Part shown: in pieces, positions 7,403 to 14,656 of the stretch | Numbering within the stretch: position 1 is the stretch's first letter | How the letters are laid out: each line of letters begins with the position of its first letter | NCBI GenBank assembly: GCA_000434055.1 | Contig: HF999612.1 | Span: forward strand, 1 to 19,615 | DNA: 19,615 nucleotides | Reading direction: 5' to 3' | Source: Ruminococcus sp. CAG:488 | GTDB lineage: Bacteria > Bacillota > Clostridia > Oscillospirales > Acutalibacteraceae | Position numbers and translations under genes: made by a program | Notes under the pieces: generated by a model | Database searches by the model: none | Told to the model about the DNA's origin: nothing | Seen by the model: the letters and a program-made list of their open reading frames with translations, nothing else

Positions 7403-7604
7403 TTCTTGACGTGAGATTTTTTCGTTAGGCGGATTTTATTTCTTGACGGCAATATACCTATATGCCGAGAGGAATAAATTTCGTATCACGGAAAAAGATA
7501 CCTCTATTTCTTGACGCGAGATTTTTTCGTTAAACGGATTTTATTTCTTGACGGCAATATACATATATGCCGAGAGGAATAAAATTCGTATCACGGAAAA
7601 AGAT
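7403..7604. repeat. Two-copy 105-bp tandem repeat between rbgA and rnhB
   Basis: Copy 1 (7403-7500) and copy 2 (7508-7604) align over about 97 bases with five internal mismatches and no gaps, at a period of 105 bases. Each copy holds a near-palindrome CGGCA-(AT-rich)-TGCCG, and each carries the word TTCTTGACG twice. In copy 2, CTTGACGG (7547-7554) is the inverted match of CCGTCAAG (7605-7612) at the 3' end of rbgA, so a larger stem-loop is possible. No convincing reading frame is present. This accounts for nearly all of the 280-base gap between rnhB and rbgA. Confidence 0.9.
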
Positions 7605-7607
7605 CCG

Positions 7608-8477
7608 TCAAGCAGGAGGAAACTCCATTGTTATCTTTCCAAGTTTTCCCCCTCTGTACTCGTCAAGGAGCATAACGGAGGCACGTTCGGTGTTTACCTC
7701 GCCGCCGCTTATGAGCATACCTCTTTTCCTGCCTATTGCTTCGAGGATTTCCCACGATTGCATATCCGTAATATCATCGAGCTTATATCTTTCGGCAAGC
7801 CGCTCGGGATAGCCCTCACGGAGAACGTCGATCAGTCTGACCGCCATTGTTTCGACATCGAGAACGGCATCCTTGACCGAGCCGATAAAGGCTAAGCGGT
7901 CGCCGACAACCGGATCGTCAAACTTTGGCCAAAGCACACCGGGAGTATCAAGAAGTTCAATTCCGTTGCCGATGAAGAACCATTGATTGCTCGTTGTAAC
8001 GCCGGGTCTGTCGGCAACCTTGGCACGGACTCTGCCTGCCATCTTATTTATAAAAGAAGATTTTCCCGTATTCGGAATTCCGACAACCATGACTCTCAGC
8101 GCTTTGCCGACCATACCGCGTTCGTTGTTCTGCTGAATCTTATCGGCAAGAACCTTGCGGACAAGCTGAGTATATCCGTTGAGCCCCCTGCCCGAGCGGC
8201 AGTCAACCGCCATTGCCTCCGCTCCCGTAGAGCGAAAATATTTTATCCACTGTGCGGTCACCTTTTCGTCTGCCATGTCGCATTTGTTGAGAAGAATTAT
8301 CCTCGGTTTGCCTGCTGTTATCTCTCCGATTTCGGGATTTCTGCTGGAAAGAGGAATTCGGGCGTCAAGTATCTCGGTCACGCAGTCCACTCTTGAGAGA
8401 CTTTCCTTGATAAGCCTCCTCGTTTTCGCCATATGTCCCGGAAACCACTGAACGGTTTGTTTCTGAAAATCACCCAT
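7608..8477 (-). CDS. rbgA: Ribosome biogenesis GTPase YlqF/RbgA
   Basis: A GTPase required for late assembly of the 50S subunit in Firmicutes. The 289-residue product shows the circularly permuted order of this family: G4 N-K-C-D (64-67) comes before G1 G-I-P-N-T-G-K-S-S (133-141) and G3 D-T-P-G (177-180). The N-terminal W-F-P-G-H-M-A-K (11-18) and the C-terminal ANTAR-like helical region are also present. An apparent upstream TTG start (8510) lies in a terminator; the ATG at 8477 with AAAGGA nine bases upstream is the real start. A terminator hairpin lies immediately before this site, so expression may depend on read-through or a switch. It follows two lepB genes and precedes rnhB. Confidence 0.95.
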   Translation of the reverse strand: MGDFQKQTVQWFPGHMAKTRRLIKESLSRVDCVTEILDARIPLSSRNPEIGEITAGKPRIILLNKCDMADEKVTAQWIKYFRSTGAEAMAVDCRSGRGLNGYTQLVRKVLADKIQQNNERGMVGKALRVMVVGIPNTGKSSFINKMAGRVRAKVADRPGVTTSNQWFFIGNGIELLDTPGVLWPKFDDPVVGDRLAFIGSVKDAVLDVETMAVRLIDVLREGYPERLAERYKLDDITDMQSWEILEAIGRKRGMLISGGEVNTERASVMLLDEYRGGKLGKITMEFPPA

Positions 8478-8493
8478 TTTAAGCCATCCTTTG

Positions 8494-8521
8494 AAAAAAG
8501 GTCGAACCAAAGGATTCGACC
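8494..8521 (-). terminator. Terminator between lepB and rbgA, overlapping the rbgA leader
   Basis: On the minus strand, GGTCGAA (8521-8515), loop TCCTTTGG, TTCGACC (8506-8500), then TTTTTT (8499-8494). The stem is 7 bp and the T-run is perfect. It begins about 25 bases after the lepB stop and its T-run ends one base before the AAAGGA site of rbgA. The loop is complementary over seven bases to CAAAGGA (8493-8487), which contains that ribosome binding site. Confidence 0.75.
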
Positions 8522-8546
8522 GTGATTTTTATTATACGATATTATC

Positions 8547-9128
8547 TTAATTATCCGACTTGCCGAAAAATGTGAAGTTCGGCATAAGTCTGCACTTGAC
8601 AACGCCGAGAATATAGCGCTCGTCAACACAACCGACCATCGGCGAACGGCTGTCAGTAGAATCGTTTCTGTTATCACCCATCAGGAAAAGCTTGCCCTCG
8701 GGAACAACCATGGGAAAAGTGTTGCCCTCCTGAGCATACGTCGGCGCGGCAACATAAGGCTCGTCAAGCTCCGTGCCGTCAACATAGACCTTACCTGTTG
8801 AAAAATCAATATCTACCGTCTGTCCGCCCTTGGCAATAACTCTTTTAACAATAGGCTCGTCAAAAGCATTCGGCTGCGTACTTATAACTATATCGCCCTG
8901 CTCAATATCCGTATTGATTGCCGAAACGATGAGCCAGTCGTTATTTTCAAGCGTCGGAACCATTGACGATCCGTCAACTCCGACAAAGCGAAAAAGAAAC
9001 GTGAACATAATCGCTATAATCACAAGCGCAGTTACAAAAACCGATACGGTCTCATAAAGAAATGAACCCTTCGGTTTGCTTTCTTCGGCAACCTCTGCCG
9101 CCGTTTCGTTTGTGTTATTTTCATTCAT
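8547..9128 (-). CDS. lepB: Signal peptidase I (second of a tandem pair)
   Basis: A type I signal peptidase that removes signal peptides from exported preproteins at the outer face of the membrane. The 193-residue product has an acidic N-terminus, one membrane segment (about 28-46), the nucleophile Ser55 in G-S-S-M-V-P-T-L, the general base Lys95 in P-I-V-K-R-V-I, and the box G-D-N-R-N-D-S-x-D-S-R near 150-160. This is the Gram-positive single-anchor (SipS-like) form. It starts three bases after the stop of its paralogue and ends just before a terminator. Confidence 0.93.
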   Translation of the reverse strand: MNENNTNETAAEVAEESKPKGSFLYETVSVFVTALVIIAIMFTFLFRFVGVDGSSMVPTLENNDWLIVSAINTDIEQGDIVISTQPNAFDEPIVKRVIAKGGQTVDIDFSTGKVYVDGTELDEPYVAAPTYAQEGNTFPMVVPEGKLFLMGDNRNDSTDSRSPMVGCVDERYILGVVKCRLMPNFTFFGKSDN

Positions 9129-9131
9129 GGA

Positions 9132-9758
9132 TTATTCCTCACCCTGTTGAAAATTCGCATATATATTCATATCTCCAAACGGGAGAACTCTCACCGTTGC
9201 CTTACCGAGAATATATCGCGTATCAATAAATCCGATGTCGGTGCTTCGGCTGTCCGTCGAGTGCATTCTGTTGTCTCCCATAACAAAAACCTTACCCTTG
9301 GGAACAACAAGCGGGAACGTAACATCACCCGAACGCTTGGTCAGTTCATTGATATATGACTCCTTGATTTCCTGCCCGTCGATAAAAACCTGACCGGAAA
9401 CAAAGTTAATATCTACCGTTTGTCCCTCGGTTGCGATAATTCTTTTAACAATCGGCTCATCAAAAACATTCGGCTGAGTTATAATAACGATATCCCCGTA
9501 ATTATACTCACTCTTAGCCATTGTCAGCAGCCAGTCTCCGTCCTGAAGCGTCGGAACCATAGAGGTACCGACCACGCTCGTCGGGCGGCAAATGAAAGTA
9601 AATATGACAAAAACCAGAACCAAAGCCGTTATAACCGAGCCGACAAGATCGTAAATTTTTACCCAACGTGAACGTTCCTTTTTAGCCTGCTCGGGAGTCA
9701 TGCCGTTTTTGAGGTATTCATTCCAGCTTTCCTGAACACTGCGTCTGCTTAATAACAT
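9132..9758 (-). CDS. lepB: Signal peptidase I (first of a tandem pair)
   Basis: A 208-residue type I signal peptidase with a longer, charged cytoplasmic N-terminus (about 1-34, including W-N-E-Y-L-K-N-G-M-T-P-E-Q-A-K-K-E-R), one membrane segment (about 37-57), nucleophile Ser66 in G-T-S-M-V-P-T-L, base Lys105 in P-I-V-K-R-I-I, and G-D-N-R-M-H-S-T-D-S-R. Both catalytic residues are intact in both copies, so both are probably active. The two are clear paralogues (shared I-V-I-x-T-Q-P-N-x-F-D-E-P-I-V-K-R) but differ at the N-terminus and in the non-core regions. The ATG follows a strong GGAGG site. It lies after the rplS terminator; a possible -10 TATAAT is at 9798-9803 but has no good -35. Confidence 0.93.
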   Translation of the reverse strand: MLLSRRSVQESWNEYLKNGMTPEQAKKERSRWVKIYDLVGSVITALVLVFVIFTFICRPTSVVGTSMVPTLQDGDWLLTMAKSEYNYGDIVIITQPNVFDEPIVKRIIATEGQTVDINFVSGQVFIDGQEIKESYINELTKRSGDVTFPLVVPKGKVFVMGDNRMHSTDSRSTDIGFIDTRYILGKATVRVLPFGDMNIYANFQQGEE

Positions 9759-9813
9759 TGAATTACCTCCTTATATCGAATCGGTTCAAAACCGCTAATT
9801 ATATAATTCTTAA

Positions 9814-9850
9814 TAAAAACAAAAGGGCATGGAACCACCGCCATACCCCT
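9814..9850 (-). terminator. Terminator after rplS
   Basis: On the minus strand a 10-bp stem (AGGGGTATGG at 9850-9841 with CCATGCCCTT at 9832-9823, two G-T pairs) and an 8-base loop are followed by TTTTGTTTTTATT. It lies about 30 bases after the rplS stop, separating rplS from the lepB genes, though some read-through is likely as no strong promoter follows. Confidence 0.8.
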
Positions 9851-9878
9851 CAGCTCGTTTTCGTAATCTATGATTACA

Positions 9879-10226
9879 TTAGCCGATGCTCTGCTTAACC
9901 TTAGCAGCCTTACCGACTCTGTCACGCAGATAGTAGAGCTTGCTTCTGCGTACCTTACCTGTTCTGATAAGCTCAATCTTGTCAACATTGGGTGAATGAA
10001 CAGGGAAAACCCTCTCAACGCCAACGCCGTAAGAAACTCGACGAACGGTAAATGTCTGGGAAACTCCGCTGCCCTTAATGGCAATTACGGTACCCTCGAA
10101 AGCCTGGAGTCTTTCTCTCTCGCCTTCACGGATCTTAACCCAGATTTTGATAGTGTTACCTACCTTGATTGCCTCAGAAACGTCAGCCTTGAGGCTGTCC
10201 TGAGCGATTAACTTAAGTGCGTCCAT
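9879..10226 (-). CDS. rplS: 50S ribosomal protein L19
   Basis: Ribosomal protein L19 (bL19) lies at the 30S-50S interface. The 115-residue product begins M-D-A-L-K-L-I-A-Q-D-S-L-K and shows the family core: G-N-T-I-K-I-W-V-K-I-R-E-G-x-R-E-R-x-Q-x-F-E-G, the F-T-V-R-R-x-S-Y-G-V-G-V-E-R-V-F-P segment, and K-V-R-R-S-K-L-Y-Y-L-R near the end. A GTG nine bases upstream lies inside the GGGAGGTG site, so the ATG at 10226 is chosen. It usually follows rimM-trmD; here it stands alone behind its own promoter and structured leader. Confidence 0.96.
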   Translation of the reverse strand: MDALKLIAQDSLKADVSEAIKVGNTIKIWVKIREGERERLQAFEGTVIAIKGSGVSQTFTVRRVSYGVGVERVFPVHSPNVDKIELIRTGKVRRSKLYYLRDRVGKAAKVKQSIG

Positions 10227-10236
10227 TACAGACACC

Positions 10237-10349
10237 TCCCATAGAATTTCAGGCGTTCTTAACGGTTAAACCGACAGAGGACCGTCCGCTTTAATGTTGG
10301 GCATTAAACCCCGCCAAACCGACACTGCCGCCTTGGTGGTCACAAATGC
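10237..10349 (-). promoter_or_regulatory. Structured rplS leader, possible L19 leader RNA
   Basis: A leader of about 120 bases lies between the rplS promoter and its ribosome binding site. On the minus strand it is unusually G/C-rich against AT-rich flanks. It can form a TTTAATG/CATTAAA stem around CCCAA, holds a CGGTT-T-AACCG hairpin near 10263-10273, and repeats the word TGTCGGTTT twice. Firmicutes rplS genes often have an autoregulatory L19 leader at this position. I infer that this is one from place and structure; I could not confirm the consensus. Confidence 0.45.
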
Positions 10350-10355
10350 TTAAAT

Positions 10356-10384
10356 ATATTAACATATTGATCGATTTATTTCAA
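10356..10384 (-). promoter_or_regulatory. Sigma-A promoter of rplS
   Basis: Minus-strand TTGAAA (10384-10379), a 17-bp spacer, and TAATAT (10361-10356) with TGT before the -10 (extended -10). The -10 region resembles that of the rplJ promoter. Transcription should start near 10349. Confidence 0.8.
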
Positions 10385-10476
10385 GTATTTTTTGATGATT
10401 TATAGGAAAAAATCAATAATTTTTTTCTGAAATATATTTGTTCACAACATCTTGTTATACGCTATGTTTTTCACCA

Positions 10477-12111
10477 CTATTTTTGCATATCGGTATAGAT
10501 ACAAATATTCTCCGACATGCTGTAAAGATACAGTCCGTCACCGAACCGAGCCTTTTCGGTCATCGTAACGTCATATTTTCCGGCAATTTTTTTGACCTTC
10601 GGCAATTCGTGGTCTCTCAGAAGATATAAGCTCTTTGAATTATCCCACTGCTTGTAGCCATCCTTAACGCAAAGGTATTCAACCGGCTTCATGGGCTTTG
10701 AGCTGTCAACGTTTTTGAATTGAACAATATGGATTTTATCTCCCGAGGCAACAACTACATTTTCCGCTCCGTCCATAACGCCGCTGAGTCCGAACACCGA
10801 ATAGATCGTATCATAGCCGTTATCGAGCATATAATTTGCAATCTGATGCGCCGTCGAATTTTTGTCCTTGCCCGCCTTTATCTCTTCTACTGCGCCGGCA
10901 GTGCGGAATATTATCATTCCTGCCGTAAAAACAGCAACAACAGAGAAAAGGATGTCTCTTTTTTTCTCAAATTTTACGATGATATACGAAACGCAGACCG
11001 CTAGAAGAGGATAGATCATGAAATAATAAAGCGCACGGTTAACAACATCGGTGAGAACACCTGCGGCAAAAACGGATACACAGCCGAGAGTAAGAAGCAT
11101 TACTAAAACAAATCTTCCCTGTTCGTTGCATTTGTTTTTGATATAATCCTTAACGCAAAGTATAAATCCGATAAGAATAATCAGCAAAAACGGTATAGAA
11201 GCAACAAGCCGCACCCTTAATTCGAGTGCGTCGAGGCCAAATGTCAATGCCACGCTCTCCATATTCAGAAAAAGCTTTCTGAAGAAGTCCTTAAAGCAGC
11301 TTACAAACGCCGTTGTCCCGTAGATAGAATTTTGATTTATTTCTATAAACCTCATTGCGACCAGTCCGGCAATGTTTGCAATAAACACGATTGCCGAAAA
11401 AAGCGTTGAATATGATATTGCAAATCTTTTATCCTTGGCTGAATAAATTATTATCAACAGCACCTCACAGGCAACGAGCGGCAATGCCATAACTGCCGTT
11501 TGTCTCAAGCTTTGCATACCCGTTCCGAAGCTGAGCGCAACACCGATAATTGCCGGAATAATATGCTTTCCCGTAAATTTTCCCTGGCGAATTCTTACAT
11601 AACAGCCGTAAACGATAAACGCATTTATAAGATAGCACGCATAATAGCTTGCCATAGTGAAAAAAGCCTGTATTCCCTGCTGACTTGTTGCCACATGGGC
11701 TTTGAGCAGCAGAAAGCCGATCATAAACAAAAAGCCTGCCGTGCGTTCGTTATAAGAAAACAGTGTCCTTGTCATCCAGTCATATGTCAGTATAACAAAC
11801 ACGGTCATAATGCTTGACGCAATTGCCATGGCGGTAAAACCGTTACCTGTTATTCCGTAAAACAACGCCGCCAAAACGGGAGTTGCCACAACATAGGTCT
11901 GATTGCCGAAAATCCAATCCTTCGGAAAAAGAGACTTCGCTTTCCACGCTTCTTTTGCATAATTGATATCATTATAAATATCCCCGTCGTAATACTCAGG
12001 ATTGATGCTGAAATTTATATAAAAGACCATGCCGACAAAGCCGAGAAGAAGAACCGTCAAAACAACGGAAAAAATCTTTTCTCTTTTAATTCTTTCTATC
12101 GGCTGAACCAT
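10477..12111 (-). CDS. Polytopic membrane protein, GT-C glycosyltransferase-like
   Basis: A 544-residue integral membrane protein. An N-terminal membrane helix (about 13-33) is followed by an extracytoplasmic loop with an acidic cluster Y-Y-D-G-D-I-Y-N-D (40-48), then about ten further hydrophobic segments to residue ~400 and a ~140-residue C-terminal hydrophilic domain. This layout, with an acidic motif in the first outer loop and a soluble C-terminal domain, is that of GT-C glycosyltransferases using lipid-linked sugars (PMT/ArnT type), but no family-specific motif clinches it. The ATG has GGAG nine bases upstream. It starts 15 bases after the DUF2344 gene and is last in the four-gene operon. 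A membrane protein of unknown function is the alternative. Confidence 0.6.
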   Translation of the reverse strand: MVQPIERIKREKIFSVVLTVLLLGFVGMVFYINFSINPEYYDGDIYNDINYAKEAWKAKSLFPKDWIFGNQTYVVATPVLAALFYGITGNGFTAMAIASSIMTVFVILTYDWMTRTLFSYNERTAGFLFMIGFLLLKAHVATSQQGIQAFFTMASYYACYLINAFIVYGCYVRIRQGKFTGKHIIPAIIGVALSFGTGMQSLRQTAVMALPLVACEVLLIIIYSAKDKRFAISYSTLFSAIVFIANIAGLVAMRFIEINQNSIYGTTAFVSCFKDFFRKLFLNMESVALTFGLDALELRVRLVASIPFLLIILIGFILCVKDYIKNKCNEQGRFVLVMLLTLGCVSVFAAGVLTDVVNRALYYFMIYPLLAVCVSYIIVKFEKKRDILFSVVAVFTAGMIIFRTAGAVEEIKAGKDKNSTAHQIANYMLDNGYDTIYSVFGLSGVMDGAENVVVASGDKIHIVQFKNVDSSKPMKPVEYLCVKDGYKQWDNSKSLYLLRDHELPKVKKIAGKYDVTMTEKARFGDGLYLYSMSENICIYTDMQK

Positions 12112-12126
12112 TTCGGCTGTCTCCTT

Positions 12127-12801
12127 TTATTTGAAAGTTTTATTGTCCTTGGTAATCAGCTTCCTGCGGACAATATATTCCATCTCATGCTCAATGCCTA
12201 TCTCTTTTTCGAGTGTTTCGACAAGCAGGGTCGGATTAAGATTGTTCGTATTTCCTGCGGCGAGAACACATTGCAAATTCACAATATTATCCGCCGTTGA
12301 GAATTTCATATCATAGATAAAATCAATAAGATTTATCTGCTTCATAACCTTCCTGTGACCTTTTTTGCCTCTCTTCTCGGCAAGCAATTCTTCGCCCTCG
12401 GCAAGGGTCTGTGCCCTTTCGGCAAAGATCTTAGATGTCTCGGCATCCTTGAAAACAAGCTTCACAAAATAAAGCGCCTTTTCAATCTCCTTCGCATCGT
12501 AAACCGGAGCGGAAACCGAAAGAATTTTCACACCCTCGGGAAGAACGGCGTTAAGCCTGTTCATTATCTCCTCGTCTGTAATATCGCCCTCAATGCGGAT
12601 ATCCATGTATTCGCAGTCGCTTGACTGACCGAGAGAAAGAGGAAGAGCAAAGGTCAAATAAGGGTGAGGATTGAATCCTTCGGTGTACCACATCGGCAGC
12701 TTTGCCCGTCTGACGGCACGGGTCATCATTCGGTTTATATCAAGGTGGGAAATATAAATTGCCCTGCCTGTTTTTGAAAAATTAAGCCTCACTGCGCGCA
12801 T
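12127..12801 (-). CDS. DUF2344 protein, radical SAM-linked
   Basis: A 224-residue protein starting M-R-A-V-R-L-N-F-S-K-T-G-R. It has the DUF2344 (radical SAM-linked protein) features: Y-I-S-H-L-D-x-x-R-x-x-x-R-A-x-R-R-A (about 15-32) and Y-T-E-G-F-N-P-H-P (about 37-45). In many bacteria this domain is fused to, or encoded directly after, the TIGR03960-type radical SAM protein; here it is a separate gene whose start overlaps the radical SAM gene by 20 bases with ACGGAGG inside that gene, so translation is coupled. Its molecular role is not established; partnership with the radical SAM enzyme is inferred from fusion and linkage. Longer starts extend into the upstream gene and lack a site. Confidence 0.88.
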   Translation of the reverse strand: MRAVRLNFSKTGRAIYISHLDINRMMTRAVRRAKLPMWYTEGFNPHPYLTFALPLSLGQSSDCEYMDIRIEGDITDEEIMNRLNAVLPEGVKILSVSAPVYDAKEIEKALYFVKLVFKDAETSKIFAERAQTLAEGEELLAEKRGKKGHRKVMKQINLIDFIYDMKFSTADNIVNLQCVLAAGNTNNLNPTLLVETLEKEIGIEHEMEYIVRRKLITKDNKTFK

Positions 12802-14632
12802 CGCACTTACCTCCGTTGAGTCGGTTTGCTCCGCAGCCTGCACATTTGATCCTGCAATGCGGAGTTGTGACGCTTTCATGCGCCTTTTTATTCTCGTTCA
12901 TAAGGAATTTTTTGCTTATGCCGTAATCAAGATGATCCCACGGGAGAATCTCGTCAAAATCACGGCGGCGATTTGCATAGAAGCTTGGATCAAGCCCTGA
13001 CTCATCAAAAGCTTCCATCCATTTTTCAAAGTCAAAATGATCGTCCCAACTGTCAAATTTACATCCTTTTTTCCATGCAAGCTCCAAAACCTTTGAAAGA
13101 CGGCGGTCACCTCTTGCAAACACGCCCTCAAGGAAACTCGTCGGAGTAAGGTGGGTTGAAATTCGGATTTTCTTCGTCATAACGCTTGCATACAAATGCT
13201 TCTGCTTTTCTTCAAGCTGCTCCATGGTGTCCTGCGGCTCCCACTGGAACGGGGTGAACGGTTTCGGCACGAATGACGACGCACTTATGCTTACCTGAAC
13301 GCCTTTGCCCTTAGGTCTATCGGGATTGCGGTAAAATTCGTCAACGACCTGCTGCCCGAGCTGTGCAATTCCTGCAACATCATCAAGAGTTTCGGTCGGT
13401 AATCCGATCATAAAATAGAGTTTAACGGCAGTCCAACCGCCTGAAAAAGCCATATTCACGGTTTTCATAACGTCGGCATATGTAACATTTTTGTTGATTG
13501 CGTCACGCAAGCGCTGAGTTCCTGCCTCGGGAGCAAAGGTCAGGCTGCTTCGGCGAACCTCGGTCAGCTTTTCCATAAGCTCGTCCGAAAAATTATCAAC
13601 TCTCAGCGACGGAAGCGCAACATTTATATTTTCCTCCGTTGTCCATTTCAGCATAGACGTAAGCAACGGTTGAAGCCCTGTGTAGTCGCTTGTACTCAAC
13701 GAGCAAAGCGATATCTCGTCATAACCCGTGCTTTCGCAAAGCGTTCTGCATTGCTCCTCAACGACCTCGGGAGACTTCTCCCTTATCGGTCTGTACAAAA
13801 ATCCCGCCTGACAAAAACGGCATCCTCTTATGCATCCTCTGAAAATTTCCGCCGTCACTCTGTCATGGACAACCTCGATTGACGGAACAACAAAGCTCTC
13901 GGGATAGTAGACCTTATCCATATCCTCGACTACCGCCTTGACAGCCTTTTCGGGTGCGGTTTCCTTATTTGTCACGCTTTTTATTGTACCGTCCGCGTTG
14001 TATTCAACATCATAAAACGAAGGAACATAAAAGCCCTTGAGCTGTGCTACCTCACGCAGAAGCTCGATCTTTGGTGAGCCGAGTTTTTTGTGCTTGCGAA
14101 TAAGGTCAACGAGCTGAACCGTAGTTTCCTCACCGTCGCCGAGCATAAAGATATCAATAAAATCGGCAATCGGTTCACCGTTGCACGCACACGGACCGCC
14201 TGCAACAACCAACGGGGCAAGCTCGGTTCTGTCCTTGGAATAGAGAGGTATTCCCGCAAGGTCAAGCATATTGAGAATATTGGAATAGCTCAATTCATAT
14301 TGGAGCGTAAAGCCGAGCATATCAAATTCATCAAGCGGATCTCCGCTCTCAAGCGCCCACAGCTTTATACCGTTCTCACGCATTTTTTCTTCCATATCAA
14401 CATCGGGAGCAAACACACGCTCGCACCACGCATAGTCAAGCCTGTTGACAACGGAATACAAAATCTTCATGCCGAGATGAGACATGCCGATCTCATATGT
14501 ATCCGGGAAGCAGAATGCATATCTGACGTCTACTTTGTTCTTATCTTTTATTACGCTGTTCAACTCGCCGCCGACGTAGCGTCCCGGCTTCTGAACCTCT
14601 TGCAAAATTTTTTCGATTTTTTGTGAAAGCAT
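12782..14632 (-). CDS. Radical SAM protein, TIGR03960-like, with N-terminal B12-binding-like region
   Basis: A 616-residue radical SAM enzyme. The N-terminal region (about 30-200) includes F-C-F-P-D-T-Y-E-I-G-M-S-H-L-G and A-G-G-P-C-A-C-N-G-E-P-I-A-D-F-I-D, as in the cobalamin-binding-like domain of this family. The [4Fe-4S] motif C-x3-C-x2-C is at Cys267, Cys271 and Cys274, in R-G-C-I-R-G-C-R-F-C-Q-A-G. F-A-P-E-A-G and Y-F-M-I-G-L-P-T-E follow. The C-terminus has a second C-x3-C-x2-C (Cys593, 597, 600) and one more Cys, perhaps for another metal centre. The reaction is unknown. The ATG has AGAGGAA upstream. It lies 24 bases after the acyltransferase gene and overlaps the DUF2344 gene, its usual partner. 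Confidence 0.88.
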   Translation of the reverse strand: MLSQKIEKILQEVQKPGRYVGGELNSVIKDKNKVDVRYAFCFPDTYEIGMSHLGMKILYSVVNRLDYAWCERVFAPDVDMEEKMRENGIKLWALESGDPLDEFDMLGFTLQYELSYSNILNMLDLAGIPLYSKDRTELAPLVVAGGPCACNGEPIADFIDIFMLGDGEETTVQLVDLIRKHKKLGSPKIELLREVAQLKGFYVPSFYDVEYNADGTIKSVTNKETAPEKAVKAVVEDMDKVYYPESFVVPSIEVVHDRVTAEIFRGCIRGCRFCQAGFLYRPIREKSPEVVEEQCRTLCESTGYDEISLCSLSTSDYTGLQPLLTSMLKWTTEENINVALPSLRVDNFSDELMEKLTEVRRSSLTFAPEAGTQRLRDAINKNVTYADVMKTVNMAFSGGWTAVKLYFMIGLPTETLDDVAGIAQLGQQVVDEFYRNPDRPKGKGVQVSISASSFVPKPFTPFQWEPQDTMEQLEEKQKHLYASVMTKKIRISTHLTPTSFLEGVFARGDRRLSKVLELAWKKGCKFDSWDDHFDFEKWMEAFDESGLDPSFYANRRRDFDEILPWDHLDYGISKKFLMNENKKAHESVTTPHCRIKCAGCGANRLNGGKCDARSEA

Positions 14633-14656
14633 GGGTTATTCCTCTTTATAATATAA

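Noticed and set aside
7403..7604. CRISPR array
   Set aside because: Only two long units with a repeat of ~97 bases and a ~7-base spacer, and no cas genes; not a CRISPR pattern.
7567..7812. Open frames on the plus strand across the tandem repeat and rbgA
   Set aside because: They run antisense to rbgA, start inside the repeat, and resemble no known protein.
10400..10436. Terminator after the GT-C-like gene
   Set aside because: The possible stem is A-T only and lies about 40 or more bases past the stop; too weak to call.
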